Source of the DNA: an uncultured Sphingomonadaceae bacterium
GTDB lineage: Bacteria; Pseudomonadota; Alphaproteobacteria; Sphingomonadales; Sphingomonadaceae
Reading direction: 5' to 3'
DNA length: 64,000 bases
Assembly: GCA_947493215.1 (NCBI GenBank)
Contig: CANLQE010000001.1
Location: 930,001 to 994,000, forward strand
Part shown: piece by piece, positions 16,381 through 23,118 of the stretch
Layout: every line of letters starts with the position of its first letter
Numbering within the stretch: the first letter of the stretch is position 1
Made by a program: the position numbers and the translations under genes
Notes under the pieces: generated by a model
What the model saw: only the letters and a program-made list of their open reading frames with translations
What the model was told of the DNA's origin: nothing
The model's database searches: none

Positions 16381-17351
16381 AAAAAAGGATTGCCGAGTTA
16401 GCGCTTTGTTCTGGCGCTGCACTATTGCTGTCTGCATGCGCGCATGACGGTTTGCCACCCGGCTTTTCAAAAGAACTGAGGCCGGAAGCGAAGTTGAGAA
16501 AAAAGCAATGTGATGCAATGGAGCGCTCATTTAGGCCTAGCGTTGACAATTCGGGACAATTGAAAATACTGGGTTTTTCGATTGGTGGTAGAAAGGCAGT
16601 CGGCAACCTCAACAGTGTTTCAGATCAACATCTTGTTGCTCTAAACAACCTGCTATTGGCTTGCCGTGATTGGCAGTATTTCAAAATAAAACCGAGAGAG
16701 TTTCGTCGAGCCCAGGCTGAATTTGGTGCCGTGATGCGATCAGGGCTAAGCGATTTGGATGCACAACAGAGACTTAAGGCGTTAGCGCAGGCATTGCAAG
16801 AAGCAGAAGATGGCCAAGTCGCTACTCGGGATAAAATTGATGATCGGTTCGATGAGTTGAACAATTTGGTTTCGAACATGCCAGATTCAGACACTGAACA
16901 ACCCCAGCTCATTGATAGAATTGCGAGCCTAGAAGCAAAGCTGGATATTTTGCTCAATGGTCAGCCTGATTCTGTGAACACAACATTTTTGTGTAAAGAT
17001 GGTTGGCTTACAAGACCAAATTATTCATGGAAAATCCAGTTCGAAACCGGATCGGCTCAACCCATGAACGCGGATATTGCCGAAGTCAAAACCTACTTGG
17101 AAACATCAACAATTGCTCGAACTGAATATCGATTGTCTATTGTTGGATATGCCGATGTGCGGGGAAATCCTACTTCCAACCTACGGCTTGCAAAAAGAAG
17201 AGCAAATGCGACTGCACTTGCTCTGAAAGTCGATGGTATTAAAATTAAGACCTCAGCGGCTGTTGGTGAAACAGAGGAATTTGGTGATCAATTCTCTGAC
17301 AACAGAATAGCGTTGGTGAACCTTGGCGAAAAATGCCTCTTGGAAAATTGA
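16377..17351 (+). CDS. Lipoprotein with C-terminal OmpA-like peptidoglycan-binding domain
   Basis: A 324-aa protein. The lipobox LLLSAC gives a lipidated Cys near residue 21. The middle is helical, including a coiled coil with RDKIDDRFDELNNLV. The C-terminal domain matches OmpA_C: IQFETGSAQP, then GYADVRGNPTSNLRLAKRR. The Asp and Arg that grip diaminopimelate in OmpA are kept, while the usual GHTD is GYAD. It could tether the outer membrane to peptidoglycan and present its partner from the overlapping upstream gene. Exact role unknown. Confidence 0.78.
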   Translation: MKKRIAELALCSGAALLLSACAHDGLPPGFSKELRPEAKLRKKQCDAMERSFRPSVDNSGQLKILGFSIGGRKAVGNLNSVSDQHLVALNNLLLACRDWQYFKIKPREFRRAQAEFGAVMRSGLSDLDAQQRLKALAQALQEAEDGQVATRDKIDDRFDELNNLVSNMPDSDTEQPQLIDRIASLEAKLDILLNGQPDSVNTTFLCKDGWLTRPNYSWKIQFETGSAQPMNADIAEVKTYLETSTIARTEYRLSIVGYADVRGNPTSNLRLAKRRANATALALKVDGIKIKTSAAVGETEEFGDQFSDNRIALVNLGEKCLLEN

Positions 17352-17444
17352 GTTTCATTCCGGTGTCGAAGTATGTGGGGAACGTGCAGAACAATTTCAG
17401 CGGACTACTCGCGCCCCTATCCTAACTCAATCAGTACAGAGTTA

Positions 17445-17705
17445 TCATGAAAAGAATGCTAACACTTCTGGACAAGAGAGCTGACCATCTTGATTGACAT
17501 CTATTATACCAAAAATCGTCGGCCCATTGGCTGGATCGCAAGCCTCCCACTCAGTCAAATCTACAAATTCGTTAGCATCGGCATCACATCCGTAGATGTA
17601 ACGTTCACAAATGCCTTGTGGATTTGATTGGGCTATTGAAGGCGTAGAAGCGGCAGCAAAAAGCGCCAACGATACACACCATAACATATTGCTTGTTTTA
17701 GACAT
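17445..17705 (-). CDS. Secreted EF-hand protein A (tandem paralogue)
   Basis: An 86-aa protein: signal peptide to SIAQS, then two EF-hand loops, DADANEFVDLTEW and DVNQDGQLSCPEV, with cysteines placed to make disulfides (CERYIYGCD). Probably a small periplasmic Ca2+-binding protein. GAGGAAA precedes the start. It and the next gene share layout, upstream bases and key residues, so they arose by tandem duplication. Confidence 0.75.
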   Translation of the reverse strand: MSKTSNMLWCVSLALFAAASTPSIAQSNPQGICERYIYGCDADANEFVDLTEWEACDPANGPTIFGIIDVNQDGQLSCPEVLAFFS

Positions 17706-17790
17706 ATTGATTTCCTCTATGACTATGGGGACGCGCGGAATAGTTTTAGCGAACCAAACGCGCGGCCCTTCTCACTCGATCAAGACAAAA

Positions 17791-18054
17791 TTACGATCGA
17801 TGGAAAACTATTACTTCTGCGCAAGTAAGCGATCCATCCTGGTTAGCATCCATTGCAGAGAAACCTTCGGCTCCACCTCCATGGCCGCAGGATTCAAACT
17901 CTGCGAGAGATGCCTCTCCGTCTCCATCTCCATCACAATTGTAGACAAATTGTTGGCAGAGTAATTCGTCACCCGATTGGGCCATTGTTGGAACAGAAGA
18001 AGCAGAAAAAAGCGCCAATGCTGTAAAACAAGCCATGGTTTTTACACTAGACAT
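17791..18054 (-). CDS. Secreted EF-hand protein B (tandem paralogue)
   Basis: An 87-aa protein: signal peptide to TMAQS, then DGDGDGEASLAEF and DANQDGSLTCAEV EF-hand loops, and the same cysteine frame (CQQFVYNCD) as protein A. AAAGGAAA lies before the start, and the sequence just upstream resembles that of its paralogue. The first loop here has more acidic ligands than in A, so Ca2+ affinity may differ. Confidence 0.75.
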   Translation of the reverse strand: MSSVKTMACFTALALFSASSVPTMAQSGDELLCQQFVYNCDGDGDGEASLAEFESCGHGGGAEGFSAMDANQDGSLTCAEVIVFHRS

Positions 18055-18281
18055 ATTATTTCCTTTTTGATGTTGGGGATCATCAAAATACTGGAATATG
18101 CCTAAATTGTAAATTCAGTGCTGTAATACTTCTCATCCATTTTGGACTTACACTTTGGATAGACAGTTTCAGAAGCGGTTATTCGGCATGGCGGGAGCCG
18201 ATAGCCCCAAAGGTCTACGGGGCATCCACAGTATCAGCGACTATGCCGACGATCGAGATTTTAAGGGGGTGTTTTTCTACA

Positions 18282-18761
18282 ATGTCTGGAAATAGTAAGG
18301 GTTTATACATCGTCCTCGCAGTCACTGCTTTTGCATTGACAGGCCTAACAATCGCCAATGAATCAAATTGCGATCGCACAAATTATGCCGATAATTTGAA
18401 TCATGGAACAAACCATCCTCTCGGCTTTGATCGCGGTTGGCTTCCCTGCATTGTAGAGCGCGAAACTGCCAATCCATATACCAGTAGCAAGAATGAAATA
18501 GAACAGCGCGACCTTATAGCACAAGAGGCAATGGCTTTATGGGCTTTCTGGGTTGCTGCGTTCGCTAGCTTGACTGCCGTTATTACTGGTGCCGGTACGA
18601 TACTGATTTGGCGTCAGGTCAGTTTGACGAGGAAAGCCGTTGAAGAAACCGAAAACGCGCCAATGACGATAGCGGGATTTGGCATAAGGCGGAGTTTGAA
18701 GACGAAGTCGACCGGGCCAAGCATTTGCATGATGTGCGCGGCACGTTCGCGACCAAGCTGA
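18282..18761 (+). pseudogene. Truncated TM/coiled-coil membrane protein fused out of frame to integrase remnant
   Basis: The first roughly 125 residues are a sensible membrane protein: TM1 at 6-25, a periplasmic-type loop, TM2 in ALWAFWVAAFASLTAVITG, then RQVSLTRKAVEETENA at the start of a coiled coil. From about 18655 the frame runs in the wrong phase through integrase coding sequence, giving an unrelated tail. This marks a deletion junction that removed the end of this gene and the start of the integrase. Confidence 0.65.
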
Positions 18762-18922
18762 TGACCCTAGTCGAGCCCAAGCTGACCGACAAAGAGATAG
18801 GCGATATAATGGCCTGGGATGATCAGACGGTTTCACGAATTCGCAAATCATATGTTGACGAGACGTCCATTGTTATCGCAATAGGCGAACGAATTCAGCG
18901 CGGCTTGGCGGCGAATTTGTAA
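18659..18922 (+). pseudogene. Tyrosine recombinase (integrase) remnant, C-terminal catalytic part
   Basis: The frame reads HLHDVRGTFATKLMTL, then EIGDIMAWDDQTVSRIRKSYVDE. This matches the end of phage-type integrases: the H-x-x-R box and the nucleophilic Tyr (SYVD) are present, but the N-terminal DNA-binding region and the first catalytic Arg are gone. It stops 48 bp before tRNA-Gly, the normal place for an island integrase. TAA overlaps one of the GTAAAACG repeats. Confidence 0.8.
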
Positions 18923-18970
18923 AACGATTTGTAAAACGACGTTTTGCCTTAGCCAGAAAATGGCAGAAAA

Positions 18971-19044
18971 GCGGGTGTAGCTCAATGGTAGAGCAGAAGC
19001 CTTCCAAGCTTACGACGAGGGTTCGATTCCCTTCACCCGCTCCA
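18971..19044 (+). tRNA. tRNA-Gly (anticodon TCC), reconstituted by the island
   Basis: Complete cloverleaf: acceptor GCGGGTG/CACCCGC, D-arm GCTC/GAGC, anticodon loop CTTCCAA with TCC, T-arm GAGGG-TTCGATT-CCCTT, discriminator T at 19041 and encoded CCA at 19042-19044. Its first 37 bases equal the left repeat at 12904. The 5' half and the upstream promoter region therefore come from the island, while the 3' half is original chromosome. Confidence 0.97.
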
Positions 19045-19253
19045 ATTCCTTGAAATCCGACATTGTCAGTATGTTCTGCGCCTATTGCACCATCCAAGGG
19101 CAAGAGATTGTGCGGAATAATCTCGGCAAACGCCTTTGAATCCGGATTTTCAGTGTCTGTTTCATCCCGAAAGCGGACATTGAAAAAATTACTACGACAT
19201 CTAAGTATGATTTTATTTTTAATGGAAAAGCCGTACAAAAGGGAGCGTGAGCG

Positions 19254-19655
19254 ATGGTGACGGGGCAATGCAATTGTGGTTTGGTATCTTTCGCAATCGA
19301 GATGGACCCCAAAGACATCTATATTTGTCACTGCTCAATCTGCAGACGATGGACTGGAAACAACGGTGTGGCAGTTTCGATTGTTCCAAAAGAGCAGTTT
19401 AGGTGGGTCTCTGGAGAAGAAAATGTAGCAAGTTGGCAAAAATCAAATGCCGATTGGCAAAGCTGGTTTTGTCGAAATTGTGGGTCTGCTTTACCTGGCA
19501 ACAATGACGAAATGAACATGTTTATTCCAGTCGGACTGCTAGATGCTGGTGCGAACAATCTCGAAGTTTCTCATCATATTTGGGTGGAGTCCAGAGCCGC
19601 CTGGGACAAAATTTGCGATGAAGGTAAACAGCACCAAAGAGAATTCCAAGGCTAG
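19254..19655 (+). CDS. GFA-family zinc protein, copy 2
   Basis: A 133-aa protein with GQCNCGLVSF, CHCSICRRWTG and CRNCGSALPG, the three cysteine clusters of the GFA family. It is about the size of copy 1, but its sequence is clearly different and its composition is AT-richer. It lies just outside the tRNA-Gly island. Function is unproven, as for most family members. Confidence 0.82.
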   Translation: MVTGQCNCGLVSFAIEMDPKDIYICHCSICRRWTGNNGVAVSIVPKEQFRWVSGEENVASWQKSNADWQSWFCRNCGSALPGNNDEMNMFIPVGLLDAGANNLEVSHHIWVESRAAWDKICDEGKQHQREFQG

Positions 19656-19738
19656 TTGCTCCTGCCTTTTGATATGTCCGCTTTTGCGCCCATAGCGGAC
19701 ATTAGCAACTATGCCACAGATCGGACTAGACCGCAGCT

Positions 19739-19900
19739 TCAGTGAAGTTTTTGGGAGTTTTCCTGTTGATGGGATAGCGATAAAGCATCGATGGCTTCGG
19801 CTATCCTGATAGCCGCAATGTCCATTTTCATCGCATCCAGTTGGCGCAATATGGCGTCAAGCGATCGGACAAGATCAGATATTTCTTCGCCGTTACTCAC
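19739..19900 (-). CDS. Small 53-aa helical protein (candidate)
   Basis: A short frame with GTG start at 19898-19900 and GGAG nine bases upstream. The product begins MSNGEEISDLVRSLDAIL and continues as one amphipathic helix with heptad-spaced Leu/Ile/Ala (LRQLDAMKMDIAAIRIAEAI). The coding-like composition and ribosome-binding site support it, but no homologue is recalled. The rest of the 19656-20168 gap shows no other gene; a GTCCGCT/AGCGGAC stem-loop lies at 19676-19700. Confidence 0.4.
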   Translation of the reverse strand: MSNGEEISDLVRSLDAILRQLDAMKMDIAAIRIAEAIDALSLSHQQENSQKLH

Positions 19901-20168
19901 TTTTACTCACTCCATCCAGCGCTATAGCTCAGATAATCCCGCAATATATTATTGCGCAAAATCGTCTCTTCCGCTGCATTTGATTTCGAAATTAACCATG
20001 TCCTCACCCTAAGAACGGCAACACGCGGTAAATCTTAAGTTTGCCAGTTTTGATGGGCCATGTTTTATGCCTTGAGAGGGTGATCGACGCAGCAAAGCCG
20101 TCCGAACCGAGCAGCGTTATTGTTAGTTGCCCCGCGGCTATTTACCGTATAGCTTTGACTTCGAGAAA

Positions 20169-20594
20169 ATGGCAGATCTGAGTAGTAACAGAGTACCGCA
20201 GGGTCCAACGATGACATCTTTGAAAACAACGCTGGATGATAACATCTTAGAGAAGTTGTCGGCGCAGCATTTGGACCGCTACATGCATCGCGTGGCGACG
20301 ACCCGGAAATATGTCGATCAACATTTTCGTGATAATCTGGGGATACCAACTACACCTTGTCTGGACATTCTATTGGCGTTGCAGATTGCTGCTGAAGAGC
20401 CGCAAAGCGCAGAAGATATAGCCAATCACATCTGCGCAACTGTCCCGATAACACAGAGATATCTGAATTTGATGGCCAGCAAAGGATTTGTTGAAATGGG
20501 GGCGGAGAATATTCGGCTCACGTCAAAAGGTGCTGAAGACTTGTCCTACATTATTGAGCAAGTCTATGGCGACTATCTTAAGCAGATTGACTAG
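20169..20594 (+). CDS. Winged-helix (MarR/Rrf2-like) regulator
   Basis: A 141-aa protein. The C-terminal two-thirds form a winged helix: LDILLALQIAAEEP, SAEDIANHICATVPITQRYLN (recognition helix), then a wing around GAENIRLTSKGAEDL. The N-terminal helix (residues 15-45) likely dimerises. Family placement is tentative. ATG 20169 was chosen; ATG 20211 is a later option. Confidence 0.65.
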   Translation: MADLSSNRVPQGPTMTSLKTTLDDNILEKLSAQHLDRYMHRVATTRKYVDQHFRDNLGIPTTPCLDILLALQIAAEEPQSAEDIANHICATVPITQRYLNLMASKGFVEMGAENIRLTSKGAEDLSYIIEQVYGDYLKQID

Positions 20595-20695
20595 TTTTGC
20601 CGCGATTGCGAGCAGAATATCGATTGGCACGGTGAGGCTGTAACAGAACTAATATTGGCTTTGGCCGAAAAAAGGCCAGCGCATCTCACGCCATT

Positions 20696-21325
20696 TCATT
20701 TTTCGCTGCTTTTTTCCATGTTGTAATGGTTTGCAAGCCAGTCGGTTATTTGAGGAACAGCAACCCGTTCTTGAAATTTTATCCCAATTTCAGTCCCTTT
20801 TTGCCATCTGACCGTACCGGCAATATTGCCCAATTCCGGCACCATGAGAGTCAGTCGGTTTCCAATCTGACACTGATAATGGCTATTGATGCGAATTCCG
20901 GCCGGTGAAATGTCAAAAATTTCTGCTTTCACCAATGTTGAGCCAATCCTCAAACTTATCGGTCGCGTCATACGAACACGCGGTAGCCGCGCGGGTTGAC
21001 ATTTATTGTGGGTCCTCAAATTTGCGAGCAGTTCGGTGACGTTGATATCATTGGAAAATTGCACGCCAACCAATGCGCCTTTCCGCCAACGGACGTTGCC
21101 ACTCAGCTGCAGGTCATCGGTCAATGCAACCGTCGTCGTGTCGCCTATTTCAAAGCTAGGATGTATCTCAATCATAACACCGCTACTTGAGATATTTTTT
21201 ATAAACCCCCACCCCTCCGCTACACCGGAATCGATTTTCGCTAAGCGAAATATGGTGATCTGACGATCCTTCTTACGCCGGTCCGGACCGAATTTTCTAT
21301 TGCTGTGATCAAAGTTCTGAAGCAT
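20696..21325 (-). CDS. Double PilZ-domain protein
   Basis: A 209-aa protein made of two PilZ modules. The first (residues 15-95) has DRRKKDRQITIF and FIKNISSSGVMIEI; the second (about 110-195) has RVRMTRPISLRI and IFDISPAGIRINS. Each module ends in VRWRKG or VRWQKG and a G-V/I-x-F strand. The RxxxR motif that binds cyclic-di-GMP is best kept at DRRKKDRQ in module one. A tandem arrangement may sense the dinucleotide as one unit. No partner is adjacent. Confidence 0.78.
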   Translation of the reverse strand: MLQNFDHSNRKFGPDRRKKDRQITIFRLAKIDSGVAEGWGFIKNISSSGVMIEIHPSFEIGDTTTVALTDDLQLSGNVRWRKGALVGVQFSNDINVTELLANLRTHNKCQPARLPRVRMTRPISLRIGSTLVKAEIFDISPAGIRINSHYQCQIGNRLTLMVPELGNIAGTVRWQKGTEIGIKFQERVAVPQITDWLANHYNMEKSSEK

Positions 21326-21689
21326 TTTACTTATAACGGCTACGCGCCTGACATCTTAAGGGAATTTTGCACGAAATTGTGAAATCGACTGATAGATGTG
21401 TCGAGAGCAGCCATTTAAAGCGATCGCGGATAAGGTTTCGATCATAATATTGTCAGTAATTGCTGAAGTTCATTTTCGGAATATGGACGCCAGAATGATC
21501 GCAGCAGCAGCTATGAGCCCCTCAACCGCCCAGAAACTTTCTGCAAAATGAACGGTTTGCGGCAAATGATACAATTTGCGACAATTTTACCCTGTTCTGA
21601 CAAATTTGCGGGACATATCACCTCTAGAAGGATGTTCATGGCGGCCAACAAGGATCGCCTCCCTGAATGAGTAGATAAGGATGAATATT
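21326..21689. other. Intergenic region upstream of the EF-hand gene
   Basis: The 364 bases hold no convincing gene. The part at 21550-21615 carries three TTTGCG repeats described separately. The region must hold the promoters of the double PilZ gene (left) and the EF-hand gene (right). Confidence 0.5.
21556..21610 (+). promoter_or_regulatory. Triple TTTGCG repeat, candidate operator
   Basis: TTTGCGGC (21556), TTTGCGAC (21575) and TTTGCGGG (21605) occur in the same orientation with starts 19 and 30 bp apart, about two and three helical turns. The last two are both preceded by ACAA(A). OmpR-type regulators bind direct repeats, and one is encoded 800 bp downstream, but the link is inferred. Confidence 0.3.
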
Positions 21690-22301
21690 ATGAAAAAGGC
21701 AATTTTGATTTCAAGTGCAACAGCTCTTTTGATCGCAGGCGGTGTTGCGGTTGCAGCGCCCGGCGGCGGAAAAGGCATGATGCGGGCAGATGCCAATAAT
21801 GACAATCAGATCACGCGCGCCGAAATGACGGCGGCGATGGAACAGCGTTGGGAAAAAATGGACGCCAACAAGGACGGACAGATTTCCAAGGCCGACCGTG
21901 ACGTCCGCAAGGCACAGCGCTTTGCCGAAATGGATACCAATGGCGACGGCGGTGTGTCTCAGGCGGAAATGGAAGCGCATCGCGCGAACCGCAAATCCGA
22001 ACGTTTCGCCCGCGCCGATGTCGACGGCAATGGCAGTTTGAGCCAGGAAGAAATGCAGAGCATGCGCGGAAAACGCGGCGGCAAAGGCATGGGTAAGCGC
22101 GGCGGAAAAGGAAATCGCGGCGGCATGATGAAACGCGCCGACACCAATGGCGATCAAATGATCAGCAAGGCCGAATTTCAGGCCGCAGCAATGGCCCGCT
22201 TTGAAAAAGCCGATGCCAATGGCGATGGCATAGTGACAGCCGAAGAACGGAAAGCGGCGCGTGAGGCGCGCCGTGGTGAACGGAATAAAAGAGGCGGTTA
22301 A
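21690..22301 (+). CDS. Secreted multi-EF-hand protein
   Basis: A 203-aa periplasmic or secreted protein: signal peptide ending VAVAAPG, then about five EF-hand loops such as DANNDNQITRAEM, DANKDGQISKADR, DTNGDGGVSQAEM, DVDGNGSLSQEEM, DTNGDQMISKAEF and DANGDGIVTAEER. A basic Gly/Lys/Arg linker (KRGGKGMGKRGGKG) divides the set. The start ATG 21690 has AAGG nine bases before it. It lies upstream of a two-component system and may buffer or sense Ca2+ for it. Confidence 0.88.
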   Translation: MKKAILISSATALLIAGGVAVAAPGGGKGMMRADANNDNQITRAEMTAAMEQRWEKMDANKDGQISKADRDVRKAQRFAEMDTNGDGGVSQAEMEAHRANRKSERFARADVDGNGSLSQEEMQSMRGKRGGKGMGKRGGKGNRGGMMKRADTNGDQMISKAEFQAAAMARFEKADANGDGIVTAEERKAAREARRGERNKRGG

Positions 22302-22322
22302 TCCCTGAACCACTCTTTTTGT

Positions 22323-22376
22323 GAACGGATCACCGGCGCTCTCCCTCCCTCGAAAGCCGGTGGTCCGTTCTTTTTT
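22323..22376 (+). terminator. Rho-independent terminator
   Basis: A 15-bp stem GAACGGATCACCGGC (22323-22337) / GCCGGTGGTCCGTTC (22356-22370), paired throughout with one wobble, followed by TTTTTT. It separates the EF-hand gene from the response-regulator gene 26 bp away, so the latter needs read-through or its own start. Confidence 0.9.
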
Positions 22377-22401
22377 GATAAACCCATGCTAGGGAAGCAA
22401 A

Positions 22402-23118
22402 ATGTCAGGACAAACGCATATATTATTGGTCGATGACGAAGCCTCGTTGCGGGAGCCATTGGCCGAATATCTCACAAAACAAGGCTTTCGGGTCCAGCAA
22501 GCCAGCGATGCCAGTCAGGGGCGTTCGGTTATGAACGCGTTTAATTTTGACATTATTTTGCTCGATATCATGATGCCCGGTGAAGACGGCCTTAGCTTTT
22601 GTCGCCATGTGCGCGAAAATACCCAAACCCCGGTGATTTTTATCAGCGCCAAGGGCGAAGAACTCGACCGCATTGTCGGTCTGGAACTTGGTGCCGATGA
22701 TTATGTCACCAAGCCTTTTAGTCCGCGAGAATTGGTCGCAAGGATCAAGGTGGTGCTGCGGCGAACCAGTGGTGGCAACGGCGTGACCCAGGGAAGCGGG
22801 TCAATCTATCAATTTTCGGGCTGGACGCTCAAAACCGATCAACGCAGTTTGATCGATAGCGAAGGCGTAACGGTTCCACTTTCCAGCGGCGAATATCAGA
22901 TGCTGCTCGCACTGCTCTCGCGCGCCGGACAAGTGCTGAACCGCGATCAATTGCTCGACATTACCCAGGGGCGAGAAGCCCATGCTTTTGACCGTGCGGT
23001 GGACAATCAGATCAGCCGGATGCGGCGCAAAATTGAAGCGGACCCGAAAAACCCCGAAATCATAAAAACCGTCTGGGGCGGCGGCTATGTTTTGGCGGGA
23101 GATGTCAAAATATTATGA
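22402..23118 (+). CDS. OmpR-family response regulator
   Basis: A 238-aa regulator: receiver domain (1-120) with acidic pocket VDDE, phospho-acceptor Asp55 in LLDIMMPG and Lys in YVTKPF; then the winged-helix effector domain with DRAVDNQISRMRRKIE and the KTVWGGGYVLAG wing. It overlaps the sensor kinase gene by 4 bp (coupled translation). It may regulate the upstream EF-hand gene; the signal is not known. Confidence 0.95.
   Translation: MSGQTHILLVDDEASLREPLAEYLTKQGFRVQQASDASQGRSVMNAFNFDIILLDIMMPGEDGLSFCRHVRENTQTPVIFISAKGEELDRIVGLELGADDYVTKPFSPRELVARIKVVLRRTSGGNGVTQGSGSIYQFSGWTLKTDQRSLIDSEGVTVPLSSGEYQMLLALLSRAGQVLNRDQLLDITQGREAHAFDRAVDNQISRMRRKIEADPKNPEIIKTVWGGGYVLAGDVKIL

Larger units (their letters stand above)
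12904..19007. mobile_element. Decayed tRNA-Gly integrative island, about 6.1 kb
   Basis: The segment is bounded by 37-bp perfect direct repeats of tRNA-Gly and has a tyrosine-recombinase remnant ending 49 bp before the right repeat. It is AT-richer than its flanks, is dense in hypothetical and truncated genes, and its gene orientations are mixed. GTAAAACG motifs recur near both ends (12975, 13026, 18919, 18931). With only the C-terminal part of the integrase left, it should not be self-mobile. Confidence 0.85.
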
